Of a DNA stretch of 64,000 bases, positions 55,142-64,000 are shown piece by piece. Position 1 is the stretch's first letter. Each line of letters starts with the position of its first letter. The stretch is from DATFJT01 sp965230755 (GTDB lineage: Bacteria > Bacteroidota > Bacteroidia > Chitinophagales > Saprospiraceae): positions 62,001 through 126,000 of the forward strand of contig CBDDLT010000021.1 of assembly GCA_965230755.1 (NCBI GenBank), given 5' to 3'. The translations under genes were made by a program, and so were the position numbers. The notes under the pieces are model-generated. The model did no database searches and was not told the DNA's origin. It saw only the letters and a program-made list of their open reading frames with translations.

Positions 55142-56197
55142 TTGAAATACCTGGATAGATGTAAATATTTGGCCCGTCTTGGAGGAGGATGGGTCGAATC
55201 TAATCCTCAGGTCGGGGCCTTAATCCTAAATATTGAGGATAATGTAGTGGCGGAGGGTTACCATAAAGTGTATGGTTCCAGCCATGCAGAAGTCAATACA
55301 TTTAAGGCATTGGAAAAAAGTGAAGCAACTATCACCTCAGAGTCTAAAATGTATGTCAGCTTAGAACCTTGTAATCATCAAGGCAAGACAGGTCCTTGTA
55401 CTAAAGCAATAGTAGATAATAAAATCAAAAACCTTATTATTGGAGCTCTAGATAGCAATCCAGAAGTGGAAGGTGGCGGATACAAGTTTCTCAAGGATAG
55501 AGGAATTAATCTGGAATGGACTAAAGAGAATACTTCCTCCTTTCACAATCCACTTAAGTATTTCCAGTATTATAACCAATACAAAAAACCCTATGTAACC
55601 ATCAAGTTTGCTCGATCAAACGATGGTTTCATATCAAGAGAAGGCCAGCGAACCAAAATAAGCAGTCATATTACCGATCGATATGTTCATAAATTACGCA
55701 GCGAACATCAGGCGATACTAGTTGGAACAAATACTTTAGCCATCGATCAACCTAAATTAGACTTGCGATTTTTTTATGGCCGAAATCCCGATGTTGTTAT
55801 ATTAGATCGAACTTTTAAATTATCTGGTCGAGAAGATGTATTTTTAAGTGAGCGAAACGTTTACTATTTTACCACACAAGAACAAATTTTGGGTGCACGA
55901 GTAACTGAGAATCCAAATGTTCAAGTTATAGTTGTCCCAAAAGATAATTGGAATCTAAACGCGATTTTAACTAAATTGGGTGAGTTAAACGTGTCTTCTC
56001 TTTTTGTAGAGGGCGGGCTTCAATTGATTAAGAGTTTCTTAGATGATTCATCTTGGTCCGAAATAATTGAGATAGTTTCACCATTATCCTTAGGAAGTGG
56101 GACATCAGCACCTAAATTGATGGAAGTTGAATTGATAGGACAGGATAAAATAGATCGAGACCAATTATATTTTTATAAAAAGTTAAATAATGCTTAA
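55142..56197 (+). CDS. ribD: Riboflavin biosynthesis bifunctional deaminase/reductase
   Basis: Second and third steps of riboflavin synthesis: deamination of the GTP cyclohydrolase II product and reduction of its ribosyl side chain. The 351 residues have an N-terminal CDA-like deaminase with zinc ligands in SHAEVNTFKAL and EPCNHQGKTGPCTKAI, and a C-terminal reductase (about 145-350) starting KPYVTIKFARSNDGF and including VEGGLQLIKSFL. The start is TTG at 55142 (MKYLDRCKYLARLGGG). No ATG, GTG or other TTG exists between the upstream stop and the deaminase core. It follows the PNGase-like gene by eight bases, an odd pairing that may be only read-through. Confidence 0.92.
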   Translation: MKYLDRCKYLARLGGGWVESNPQVGALILNIEDNVVAEGYHKVYGSSHAEVNTFKALEKSEATITSESKMYVSLEPCNHQGKTGPCTKAIVDNKIKNLIIGALDSNPEVEGGGYKFLKDRGINLEWTKENTSSFHNPLKYFQYYNQYKKPYVTIKFARSNDGFISREGQRTKISSHITDRYVHKLRSEHQAILVGTNTLAIDQPKLDLRFFYGRNPDVVILDRTFKLSGREDVFLSERNVYYFTTQEQILGARVTENPNVQVIVVPKDNWNLNAILTKLGELNVSSLFVEGGLQLIKSFLDDSSWSEIIEIVSPLSLGSGTSAPKLMEVELIGQDKIDRDQLYFYKKLNNA

Positions 56198-56267
56198 ACC
56201 GAGTAATATTCAAATGTTTTTTAATAATTGTCTGTTATTTCGTTAGGATTATAAATTTTGAATAGGC

Positions 56268-56810
56268 ATGATACGCTGGTTATTTATATTAATATTTTCT
56301 TTTCTACAAGTTGCCCTTATTTGGGGACAAGAAATAGAATGGATTGGCTGGGACGAATTGAATGCCAAAATGAAGACTCAACCGAAGAAAGTAGTAGTAA
56401 GTTTTGACAAGGCCAATTGTACTTGGTGCAAAGAAATGGAAACGGAAGTTTTAGGTAGTGAAGATATTGCCAGTTACATTAATCAGACTTTTTATGCACT
56501 TAAATTATCTGTTGCAGAAAAGAGAACGATTATAGTTAATAATAGAACCTATCGCGTGGATAGAGATGGCATTCATCAATTGGCTAAAATTCTATCTAGA
56601 AATCAGATTTCCTTCCCTATGCTGGTATTTGTCAATGAGCAATTCCAGGTAATACAACCAATAGCAGGAATTCAATCTCAAGATAAGTTGAGAGATATAT
56701 TGGTTTACTTCGGAGAGGATTACTTTAAGGAAATTCCCTGGAAGCGATTCATTCAGGTGAAAGATACAAGACCGGAATACAACAATTCAGTCTTGATCAA
56801 AGGAAGATAA
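56268..56810 (+). CDS. Exported thioredoxin-fold protein
   Basis: A 180-residue protein with a signal peptide (ending about ALIWGQ) and a thioredoxin-like domain with the redox motif CTWC (in VSFDKANCTWCKEMETEV). The cis-Pro region is ISFPMLVFVNEQ. Exported thioredoxin-like proteins of this type act in periplasmic disulfide reduction or cytochrome/envelope maintenance; its exact partner is unknown. It may be helpful for the many cysteine-containing T9SS cargo proteins of this window (inference). It is followed directly by a bidirectional hairpin terminator. Confidence 0.82.
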   Translation: MIRWLFILIFSFLQVALIWGQEIEWIGWDELNAKMKTQPKKVVVSFDKANCTWCKEMETEVLGSEDIASYINQTFYALKLSVAEKRTIIVNNRTYRVDRDGIHQLAKILSRNQISFPMLVFVNEQFQVIQPIAGIQSQDKLRDILVYFGEDYFKEIPWKRFIQVKDTRPEYNNSVLIKGR

Positions 56811-56812
56811 AA

Positions 56813-56852
56813 AAAGAGAGAGCGTATTCTTTAAAAGAATATGCTCTTTTTC
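56813..56852. terminator. Bidirectional terminator between thioredoxin-like and HerA-like genes
   Basis: AGAGCGTATTCTTT pairs with AAAGAATATGCTCT with one mismatch, flanked by A-run and T-run, so it can end both convergent transcripts. Part of the hairpin encodes the last codons and stop of the HerA-like gene. Confidence 0.8.
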
Positions 56853-58387
56853 TTTCTCGATTTACCACCAACTCCTAGCACGCCCAACAATCCTCTTGTC
56901 AGTTCTCGTGCTACCGTTCTACCTATTTGTCTTGTTGTAGTAGAATTCAATATTTTATCGAACGTGCTCTTGTTACGGCTTGCCCTCCTGCTTTTCTCCA
57001 GCTCCTTTTTTCGAAGCTCCTCTTCTTCTTCAGACTTTGCCTTTTCGATTTTGTCCATTAATATTTCAAATGCACTATCTCGGTTTACACCTTTAGAATA
57101 TTTTTCTTTCAACTTCGATTTACGGAATATTTCATCGATCTCTCGATCAGAAAGAATATCCATTCTACTTTGGGGTGCTCTAAGCAAAGTATGAACCAAC
57201 GGTGTTGGAATCCCATCTTCATTCAAAACAGTGATTAAAGCTTCACCAATACCAAGTACAGTAAGCAAATCAGCTGTCTCATAATGATCAGACAATGGAA
57301 AATTCTCAGCTGTCTGTTTGATAGCCTTTCTATCCTTAGCCGTAAATGCCCTTAAAGCATGTTGAATTTTAAAGCCTAACTGACTGAGCACATCGGCGGG
57401 AATATCAATAGGATTTTGTGTTACAAAAACGATACTCACTCCTTTAGAACGAATCAACTTGACGATGACCTCAATTTGATCCAACAAGGCCTTGTCCGCA
57501 TTCTTAAAAACCAAGTGTGCCTCATCGATGAAAAGTACAAGCTTTGGCTTTTCACTATCTCCTTCTTCCGGAAAGGTAGAATATATTTCAGCCAACATTT
57601 GAAGAACAAAAGTGGAAAAAATTGCAGGCCGATCTTGCATGTCCGTAAGCCGAATAATATTTAGTATTCCACGTCCATCTTCTTTGGCCAAAAGATCATC
57701 CACTTCAAAAGAAGGTTCACCAAACAACATTTCTGCTCCTTGTTGTTCGAGCACAATCAACTTCCTCATTATCGCACCAACTGAGGCGCTGGAAACAGAG
57801 CCGTACTCACTGGCCATTTGTTCCTTCCCCTCCCCTATGGCGTATTGAAGCGATTGTTTCAGATCGTCTATATCCAACAAAGGGATATTATTGTCGTCGC
57901 AGTATTTAAAAATCAAAGACAAAATACTGAACTGGGTATCATTTAAATCCAGGATCTTAGAAAGTAATATTGGACCAAACTCAGTAACCGTTGCCCTTAA
58001 CTTGATGCCCATCTCCTCAGATAGGCTCAAAAACTCAATGGGATATTTGGCAGCTTGAAAAGGAATCCCAATGCTTGCGTGCCGTTCATCTATTTTCCTG
58101 TGGCCAGGGCTTTCCGCACCCAATCCACTAAGATCTCCTTTGACATCCATTAACAGACAAGGCACACCAGCTTCACTCAGGTGCTCTGCCATGATTTGAA
58201 GTGTCTTCGTTTTTCCTGACCCTGTACTACCGGCAATCAAACCATGCCTATTCAAAGTACTTAAGGGCATCCTGACCAGACTGTCTGTACAACACTCCTT
58301 GTCATACATGGCTCCTCCGATAACAAAGGATAAACCTTCGAACTGATAAGACTCCTCAATCTGTTCTATGAATTTCTGCCTTCCCAT
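56831..58387 (-). CDS. HerA-like helicase/DUF853 NTPase
   Basis: A 518-residue P-loop ATPase of the HerA/FtsK superfamily (DUF853/YjgR group). Walker A is GSTGSGKT at 53-60, preceded by NRHGLIA. Walker B is LVLFIDEAHLVF, and a sensor segment is KGVSIVFVTQNPIDIPADVLSQLG. The C-terminus is highly charged (KAKSEEEEELRKKELEKSRRA) and ends in a basic tail. HerA proteins pump or unwind DNA, with NurA in archaea; DUF853 members have no firm role. It is the last gene of the coaD-pruA-hypothetical operon, five bases after its upstream neighbour. Confidence 0.87.
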   Translation of the reverse strand: MGRQKFIEQIEESYQFEGLSFVIGGAMYDKECCTDSLVRMPLSTLNRHGLIAGSTGSGKTKTLQIMAEHLSEAGVPCLLMDVKGDLSGLGAESPGHRKIDERHASIGIPFQAAKYPIEFLSLSEEMGIKLRATVTEFGPILLSKILDLNDTQFSILSLIFKYCDDNNIPLLDIDDLKQSLQYAIGEGKEQMASEYGSVSSASVGAIMRKLIVLEQQGAEMLFGEPSFEVDDLLAKEDGRGILNIIRLTDMQDRPAIFSTFVLQMLAEIYSTFPEEGDSEKPKLVLFIDEAHLVFKNADKALLDQIEVIVKLIRSKGVSIVFVTQNPIDIPADVLSQLGFKIQHALRAFTAKDRKAIKQTAENFPLSDHYETADLLTVLGIGEALITVLNEDGIPTPLVHTLLRAPQSRMDILSDREIDEIFRKSKLKEKYSKGVNRDSAFEILMDKIEKAKSEEEEELRKKELEKSRRASRNKSTFDKILNSTTTRQIGRTVARELTRGLLGVLGVGGKSRKKKSIFF

Positions 58388-58392
58388 TTTTG

Positions 58393-58923
58393 TTAATCTA
58401 ATTCATTTTCAAAGTTCAACTTAAAACCAATCTTCTTACTTGGCTCGTCATCATCATAATCCTCCCAATCTGAAACATCCTTAATGAATTCCTCCATATG
58501 TCGTATTACATAAGGTTGTTTTAATTCCTCCGGTCTGTAAATCGCAATTGTCTTTGGAGGTCTTGGTTGCCCATATCCCTCGATCGATGGATAGTAAATC
58601 AACACGATAATTTTTCCATTGAACAACTGCTGATAAATTAAAGATCCGTTATGCTTGATAAGATGCTTTTTCACCTTATCATTGATAGATTCAAAGAGTC
58701 CGCTCTTTACATGTCCTAAGCTCAGTTCTATCGCCTCCAGATTTTCCAAATGCTCTTTTACTTCAATTTCAGCCTCAAGATCTGAATTCTCAATGACCTC
58801 AGACAATACGTCTATAATCTCTTGTTTTAAGCCATCCCTCCAAGCATCCCTATAAGATCTGGTATTGGCTAAAATCTCATTGTACTTCTGTATTCTCTTC
58901 TTTAAATTTGTTATGTCTTCCAT
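58393..58923 (-). CDS. Hypothetical protein, partner of the HerA-like ATPase?
   Basis: A 176-residue cytosolic protein I do not recognise. The N-terminal half is a predicted coiled coil (about 1-75, rich in Lys, Glu and Leu). The middle has a beta-type segment (GSLIYQQLFNGKIIVLIYYPSIEGYGQPRPPKTIAIYRPEEL), and the C-terminus is acidic (EDYDDDEPSKK). It sits five bases upstream of the HerA-like gene in the same operon, which suggests a functional link with the ATPase. Confidence 0.68.
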   Translation of the reverse strand: MEDITNLKKRIQKYNEILANTRSYRDAWRDGLKQEIIDVLSEVIENSDLEAEIEVKEHLENLEAIELSLGHVKSGLFESINDKVKKHLIKHNGSLIYQQLFNGKIIVLIYYPSIEGYGQPRPPKTIAIYRPEELKQPYVIRHMEEFIKDVSDWEDYDDDEPSKKIGFKLNFENELD

Positions 58924-58941
58924 AGTTTATTATCGAATGAA

Positions 58942-60570
58942 TTATCCTAAAAATGGGTATTTATAATCAGTAGGCGCATTAAAATTCTCCTTAATTGTTC
59001 GTTGACTAACCCATCTCAGTAAATTCAGCAAACTTCCTGCTTTATCATTAGTGCCACTACCTCTGGCACCCCCAAATGGTTGTTGACCCACGATTGATCC
59101 CGTAGGTTTGTCGTTAATATAAAAATTTCCTGCCGAATGCTTCAATTTATGCACGGCAACATTGATATCTTCTCTTCTTCTTGCAAATACCGCTCCCGTT
59201 AAAGCGTATGGAGATGTTTGATCCACCAATTCCAGCGTTTCTTCCCAATTATAATCCTCGTATAAATATATGGTCACAACTGGTCCAAATATTTCCTCCT
59301 CCATGGTTTTAAAATGAGGATCTTTAGTCAGAATAATTGTGGGATCAATAAAGAAACCTTTTTCCTTACTGTAAGAGCCCCCATGAAGTATTTCTGCATC
59401 ACTGCTTTCACGAGCATAATCTATATAACTGGAAATTTTATCGAATGCCCTTTCGTCGATGACTGCATTGACAAAATTCGAAAAGTCTTCGGTCGTTCCA
59501 ACCTTTAAACTGTTGTATTGCTTTGCTATTCCCTCACTTAGTTCTGGCCATGCACTCTTCGGTAAATAAACCCTTGATGAAGCAGAGCATTTCTGTCCTT
59601 GAAATTCGAAAGAACCTCTGGTAATGGCTGTCGGAACCAAATTCATATCAGAATCCGGGTGAACAATAATGAAGTCTTTTCCTCCGGTCTCACCCACTAT
59701 TCTCGGATATGAACGATATTTAGGTAAATTCTCCCCTATTGTTTTCCATAGAATTTGAAACACTCCAGTACTACCGGTAAAGTGTAACCCTGAGAACTCA
59801 GGATGATCAAAAACAACCTCTCCTGTAGATGGACCATCCACATAGATCAAATTGATAACACCTTCCGGTAAGCCTGCAGCTCTAAATACCTCCATGATCA
59901 CATTGGCAGAGTAAATTTGTGATTCAGCTGGTTTCCATACAACTGTATTACCCATCATTGCAGGAGAACTAGGTAAATTACCTGCAATCGCAGTAAAGTT
60001 GAAAGGAGTCAATGCAAAGACAAAACCCTCAAGTGGTCTGTGTTCTATTCTATTCCATGTTCCTCTTGTGGAGATCGGAGGTTGATTTTTATAAATTTCA
60101 GTCATGAACTGAACATTAAACCTCAAGAAATCACAGAGCTCCATGATCGCATCTACCTCAGATTGATATACGTTCTTAGACTGACAAAGCATCGTAGCCG
60201 CATTGATTCGATCCCGATAAGGACCTGCAATTAGATCCGCCGCTTTAAGAAAAATCGAAGCTCTGTCATACCAGGGCATATTTTCCCATTTTTCCTTGGC
60301 AGCTAAAGCGGACTCAATGGCCATTTTAACATGCTCTTTTGTCCCTTGACTATAGTGTCCTAATAAGTGCGCTCTTTCATGTGGAGGACGAATTTCTACT
60401 TTTTCATTGGTCCTCACTTCCTTACCACCGATGTACATCGGAATATCCATCAATTCCGATTTCATTTGGGCGATGGTATTGAGCAGACTTTCTTTTTCTT
60501 TGGAACCTGGAGCATAATCGAAAATGGGTTCATTATAAGCTTTGGGTACATTAAAAAAAGCGTTGGTCAT
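58942..60570 (-). CDS. pruA: L-glutamate gamma-semialdehyde dehydrogenase (P5C dehydrogenase)
   Basis: NAD-dependent aldehyde dehydrogenase oxidising glutamate semialdehyde to glutamate, the second step of proline breakdown. The 542 residues match the stand-alone P5CDH type common in Bacteroidota and eukaryotes. The catalytic Cys328 lies in EFQGQKCSASSR and the general-base Glu in VGETGGKD. The cofactor region has PFNFTAIAGNLPSSPAMMGN and FTGSTGVFQ, and the C-terminal KPTGSIVGQQPFGGARGSGTND is complete. No proline dehydrogenase gene is adjacent. The gene is six bases downstream of coaD. Confidence 0.95.
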   Translation of the reverse strand: MTNAFFNVPKAYNEPIFDYAPGSKEKESLLNTIAQMKSELMDIPMYIGGKEVRTNEKVEIRPPHERAHLLGHYSQGTKEHVKMAIESALAAKEKWENMPWYDRASIFLKAADLIAGPYRDRINAATMLCQSKNVYQSEVDAIMELCDFLRFNVQFMTEIYKNQPPISTRGTWNRIEHRPLEGFVFALTPFNFTAIAGNLPSSPAMMGNTVVWKPAESQIYSANVIMEVFRAAGLPEGVINLIYVDGPSTGEVVFDHPEFSGLHFTGSTGVFQILWKTIGENLPKYRSYPRIVGETGGKDFIIVHPDSDMNLVPTAITRGSFEFQGQKCSASSRVYLPKSAWPELSEGIAKQYNSLKVGTTEDFSNFVNAVIDERAFDKISSYIDYARESSDAEILHGGSYSKEKGFFIDPTIILTKDPHFKTMEEEIFGPVVTIYLYEDYNWEETLELVDQTSPYALTGAVFARRREDINVAVHKLKHSAGNFYINDKPTGSIVGQQPFGGARGSGTNDKAGSLLNLLRWVSQRTIKENFNAPTDYKYPFLG

Positions 60571-60576
60571 ATTTCT

Positions 60577-61044
60577 TTAAATTATGTTTTTATAGTTTAT
60601 TTCTTCTGGGAGAAAAATACTGGCATCACCATCTCCCTTTATGATTTCTCTAACAATCGTCGAACTTATATGTGAATATTGAGGTTGGCTGATCAAAAAT
60701 ACCGTTTCCAAACCTTCCCCTATAGAATAATTTAACTGGGATATTGTTTTCTCGTAATCAAAGTCCGAAGCATTTCTTAAGCCTCTTAAAATGTATTGAG
60801 CACCAATTTTTTTACAATAATGTGCAGTAAGTTTACTAAAAGAATCAACCTCAACCTTCGCTTCATCTTTAAAAACTTCACGAATCCAATTCAATCTGGT
60901 TTCCAGATCGAATAATGTCTTCTTTTGAGAGTTCACCCCTATGGCGACAATGATTTTATCAAAAACAGGAACTGCTCTTCTTACCAAGTCGACATGACCT
61001 TTAGTTATCGGATCAAAAGTCCCCGGGAATACGATAATTTTCAT
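60577..61044 (-). CDS. coaD: Phosphopantetheine adenylyltransferase
   Basis: Transfers AMP from ATP to 4'-phosphopantetheine, the fourth step of coenzyme A synthesis. The 155 residues are a standard CoaD: nucleotidyltransferase motif FPGTFDPITKGHVDLV (with the T/HxGH-type His), ILRGLRNASDFDYE for substrate binding, and the C-terminal SSTIVREI, corresponding to the ISSTxVRE signature. It heads the minus-strand operon coaD-pruA-hypothetical-HerA-like. Confidence 0.97.
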   Translation of the reverse strand: MKIIVFPGTFDPITKGHVDLVRRAVPVFDKIIVAIGVNSQKKTLFDLETRLNWIREVFKDEAKVEVDSFSKLTAHYCKKIGAQYILRGLRNASDFDYEKTISQLNYSIGEGLETVFLISQPQYSHISSTIVREIIKGDGDASIFLPEEINYKNII

Positions 61045-61148
61045 GATATTTCAGAATTCCTTGCTAAACTCTTCTCAACATTGTGAAGAGTGCAACAAAA
61101 GTAAGATTTTAGTCTATGAAATTAATATTGAAATGAATAATATTGTCT

Positions 61149-61742
61149 TCACCTTTCCAGAATCTTAAGACTATCAAAGAAGTAATCACATTGTTGATGA
61201 TTCACATCATTAGAATTCCCACTTACTTTTGTGATTAATGCCCTATTATTGATTGAAGTTATTTTGATTCTTACATGCCTTTTCTTCTCATGGTCAACTA
61301 GTCGAGAATTCGATTCACAACGTGAATTCGAACTAATATCGCTGAATAGTATGTCCGCATTTTCCTTTTCTGCTATTGAACCGATCAGTTCTTTCTGGAT
61401 AGAAGTGCAAACCGAGTCTTGCCCTTCTTCTGTTAAATCATAAGGATAATGAATATCTATAAGATGGTACCATACTTTATCTTTTTCCTGGAAGAAATTA
61501 TACAAGTAGACTTTTTGATTTTGCCAGTTTACCGTATCTACCTTATCCATATAGCCTAGAGGTAATTGAACAGAATACAAATTATCCGAAGCAATGAGCC
61601 TTACCCAATCTTCTTGAGCCGAGGAAAAATTTGAAATTGAGAGTAACAAGGCGATTAACGCAGCTTTTAAACCAATATGAGAGACGATATAGTTTCTAAT
61701 TTGATCAGATATATTAAAAAAAAAGCCTATTTTCTGCAGCAT
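61149..61742 (-). CDS. Exported protein of unknown function
   Basis: A 197-residue protein with an unusually long N-terminal region before its hydrophobic core (signal segment about 20-42, GLKAALIALLLSISNFSSAQ). The ATG at 61742 is the only start, since no alternative codon lies between it and the hydrophobic core. The mature part (about 155 residues) has the pattern WVRLIASDNLYSVQLPLGYM ... KVYLYNFFQEKDKVWYHLIDIHYP, as seen in small periplasmic Bacteroidota proteins, but no family name fits. It is divergent from the cysteine-rich surface protein, with 55 bases between the starts. Confidence 0.65.
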   Translation of the reverse strand: MLQKIGFFFNISDQIRNYIVSHIGLKAALIALLLSISNFSSAQEDWVRLIASDNLYSVQLPLGYMDKVDTVNWQNQKVYLYNFFQEKDKVWYHLIDIHYPYDLTEEGQDSVCTSIQKELIGSIAEKENADILFSDISSNSRCESNSRLVDHEKKRHVRIKITSINNRALITKVSGNSNDVNHQQCDYFFDSLKILER

Positions 61743-61797
61743 TATTAACTTCTAGAGTTTTTAATTCACGAAATATTTAATCACCAACGTTGTAAAT

Positions 61798-63978
61798 ATG
61801 AGAAATCTTATACTTTCACTTTTTTTCTTTGTACCACTTTTCAGCGTTGCTCAAGGATTAGACTGCGATATCAAATCCTTTTGTTTTGTATTTGACGAAT
61901 GCATCAATGATTCTACTTATCGTATAAGGATGGAATTCGGAGCGGATTCCGAAGGACCTTGGAATGTTCTCGTTGATGGCGATTTTCGTTTTCAAGTAGA
62001 GAGACGGGAGTTTGGCGAAAGCCTTCTTTTAGAATCAGGTTCTATACATACATTGACAGTTGAATCTGATGAAAATCCGGATTGCTATACCCAGATTACT
62101 TTACCCTGGGTGGATTGCTCCGAATCAGGAAACGATTGTGAAGACTGCGAAATATGGGACCTAATCGCCGAGGCTGGCGAACCCAACGATGACTGCGAAT
62201 TCTATATTGACATTGATTTTAATGCAGAAAACACCTGTTCCGATACTTTCATTGTTTTTGTCAACGGAGAGGATTATTGTTGTTGGGTCCATGGAGAGGA
62301 TTTTTATACCATTGGCCCTTTTAACACAGAAACCGAAGTTTTAAGAATTCAAGTCGTGGATTTCGAAAACCCCGAATGTGAATCTGAAGTATTTGAACTC
62401 GTATCTCCTGACTGCGAAGACGAGGGCTGCGATGGCTGTGAAATTTGGGATTTGTACGGAGAAGCGACTGAACCTGACGAAGATTGCAACTATTATATTG
62501 AATTTGACTTCGAATACGCCAATGTCTGCTCTGATACTTTCATTACCAGAATCAATGGTGTCGCAGATTGTTGTAGACTATATGATGAAAATGGATATCG
62601 AGTAGGGCCATTTAATACAGAAGATGGACCAGTTGAAATCCTTGTTTGGGATTTTGAAAACAGGGACTGTCATTCTAGAGAGGTGCTCATCGATGTACCA
62701 GATTGCATGCAATTGCAATGCGAGAATTTTGAAGATGTTGAGGAAATTGATTCTGTATTCTTCTCTTCTTCAGGAATAGTGTTTTATGGGAGATACGGTT
62801 GTGAACATGGAGCATTGGATGACATTGGAATTTATGAAAATAACAATGGCTTAAGAACGACATTGGAGCAGAATTATCTTTTCTTCGGTACTTTCGAAAT
62901 GGATTTTACTCAGATTAGTAACCCTGTTACAGAAGTTAGCTTCGCCTATAGTGCAGAAGCCCGGGACTTTTACATTAGCATCAATGGTGCTCCTACTGTA
63001 GAGATAGTTTTGGATCAAAACAATCCTACCGTGATTAATTCTTTTCCAGGTTATGAAGTTACCTTCGATCGTTGGATAAATGGCTATGCCACTATCAAAG
63101 GTCCTGCGATTGAATCAATTTTATTATGTGGTTCGGAATCAGGTATTGATAATGTGTGTTATGAAACGGAATGTTCTGATTGCAGGATTTTCGAATTTAT
63201 CGCTGAGGCCGGAGAACCAAACGAAGATTGCTTCTTCGATATTGATTTTGCGTTTGACTATGAAAACCGCTGTTCGGATACCTTTTATGTTGAGATAGAT
63301 GGTGATTTGGTTTATGGTTCGGTTGATTGGGATGAAAACTTCTATACTATTCCCAATTTTTATACAGAAAAAGAAGAGATTGAATTAACTATTTACGACT
63401 TCGGCAATCCGGAATGTTCTCAGACCTTCGTTCTAGAAACGCCTGATTGCGCAGATAGCGAAGATTGTAAAATGTATGACTTAGAAGTCGTAGTAGGTGA
63501 TGTCGTTTCTGATTCCACATACTATATCACGATTGATTTTGAACATTCCAATACAAATCCGGCTGGTTTTGACCTATACTGGGATCATACTTTTTATGGA
63601 TTCTATGATTATAACGATCTGCCATTAACCATACTGGTTACAACAAGAGGATTAGAATGGGAGTATATCAGAGTTTCAGACAACGACAATCCGGATTGTT
63701 TCGACGAAGCGGAATTTAAGTCACCGGTTTGGACAGAACTCATCGAGATAGATTTCGACGAAATGATTGAGTTAAATGATTCTTCCATCAAAATAATCAG
63801 TGAAGATGTTGATAGAATAGAATGTTATGATGTACTAGGTCGTAAGTACGGTGAGATCAATCAAAAAGGAGAGAAATTTGACTTCGAACAAAATCGACTC
63901 AAAACCGGAGTATATTATTTTAAATTGACAGATAGGGAAGGGAATATCGCTGGATTAGCAGTTCCATTTATCCGTTAG
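61798..63978 (+). CDS. Cysteine-rich repeat surface protein with T9SS tail
   Basis: A 726-residue secreted protein with a signal peptide ending SVAQ. The mature chain is very acidic and made of about five repeats of 85-95 residues. The clearest begin CE(D/G)CEIWDL..EA.EP..DC and end F.NPEC ... PDC, with an inner CSDTF strand and FYTIGPFNTE. Between repeats three and four lies a different domain of about 150 residues (SGIVFYGRYGCEHGALDDIGIY ... EVSFAYSAEARDFYISING), shaped like a lectin or jelly-roll fold. The end (IECYDVLGRKYGEI ... LKTGVYYFKLTDREGN) is a type A T9SS tail. Likely a surface binding protein. The stop is 22 bases from the window end. Confidence 0.8.
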   Translation: MRNLILSLFFFVPLFSVAQGLDCDIKSFCFVFDECINDSTYRIRMEFGADSEGPWNVLVDGDFRFQVERREFGESLLLESGSIHTLTVESDENPDCYTQITLPWVDCSESGNDCEDCEIWDLIAEAGEPNDDCEFYIDIDFNAENTCSDTFIVFVNGEDYCCWVHGEDFYTIGPFNTETEVLRIQVVDFENPECESEVFELVSPDCEDEGCDGCEIWDLYGEATEPDEDCNYYIEFDFEYANVCSDTFITRINGVADCCRLYDENGYRVGPFNTEDGPVEILVWDFENRDCHSREVLIDVPDCMQLQCENFEDVEEIDSVFFSSSGIVFYGRYGCEHGALDDIGIYENNNGLRTTLEQNYLFFGTFEMDFTQISNPVTEVSFAYSAEARDFYISINGAPTVEIVLDQNNPTVINSFPGYEVTFDRWINGYATIKGPAIESILLCGSESGIDNVCYETECSDCRIFEFIAEAGEPNEDCFFDIDFAFDYENRCSDTFYVEIDGDLVYGSVDWDENFYTIPNFYTEKEEIELTIYDFGNPECSQTFVLETPDCADSEDCKMYDLEVVVGDVVSDSTYYITIDFEHSNTNPAGFDLYWDHTFYGFYDYNDLPLTILVTTRGLEWEYIRVSDNDNPDCFDEAEFKSPVWTELIEIDFDEMIELNDSSIKIISEDVDRIECYDVLGRKYGEINQKGEKFDFEQNRLKTGVYYFKLTDREGNIAGLAVPFIR

Positions 63979-64000
63979 TAAAGAATTACAATCAATTACT

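Noticed and set aside
1..64000. tRNA, rRNA, prophage or insertion sequence
   Set aside because: Reading for TPsiC-like motifs, transposase or integrase motifs and terminal inverted repeats by eye gave nothing convincing. A tRNAscan or ISfinder run would settle it.

Overview
The window is an AT-rich stretch of a Bacteroidota chromosome, most like the Saprospiria/Lewinella side of the phylum. This rests on three things: PorP/SprF with type IX secretion (T9SS) cargo carrying both type A (Por-tail) and type B (gliding-associated) C-terminal domains, TAnnTTTG promoter cores, and TPR-membrane-HTH and LytS/LytTR regulators. It reads as ordinary chromosome: I saw no insertion sequence, prophage, CRISPR array, rRNA or tRNA gene. 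The lineage is inferred from gene content, not from a phylogeny.

1-16 kb is mostly housekeeping. A truncated acyl-CoA dehydrogenase faces a NUDIX hydrolase, and the two share stop-codon bases. A tight plus-strand run follows: pyrE, an M42 aminopeptidase, a degenerate UbiA-like membrane protein, an MFS transporter with no AUG start, and a secreted protein. Next come a MiaE-like diiron hydroxylase, the c-di-AMP cyclase cdaA, an M20 peptidase, a secreted FKBP isomerase, trmD with a YjbR-like gene, a T9SS-secreted GH5 glycosidase, a YfcC-type carrier and a LytS/LytTR two-component pair.

15.8-33 kb holds a large type B T9SS surface protein, a CaiB-like CoA-transferase whose ATG abuts the terminator of nrdBA, nrdBA itself (with overlapping dyads upstream), a CorA-like channel, a HELTH putative metalloprotease and a LolC/E-like permease. 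The plus-strand operon tyrS-cysE-cysM-ettA-deformylase follows; the deformylase carries a lipoprotein signal. A likely small RNA of about 92 nt lies between it and a convergent DksA/TraR gene.

33-50.5 kb is the accessory and surface part. A TPR-membrane-HTH regulator is followed by four secreted proteins or lipoproteins of mostly unknown function. A minus-strand three-gene module then encodes a repeat adhesin of about 1,570 residues, a PorP/SprF protein and a TPR-PD40-OmpA protein, which is the layout of SprB-like surface-adhesin systems.

50.6-64 kb returns to core genes (accD, ribD, and the compact coaD-pruA-hypothetical-HerA-like operon) with more T9SS cargo: a PNGase F-like protein interrupted by a LamG domain and a cysteine-rich repeat protein at the window end. 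In all, six proteins carry recognisable T9SS C-terminal signals.
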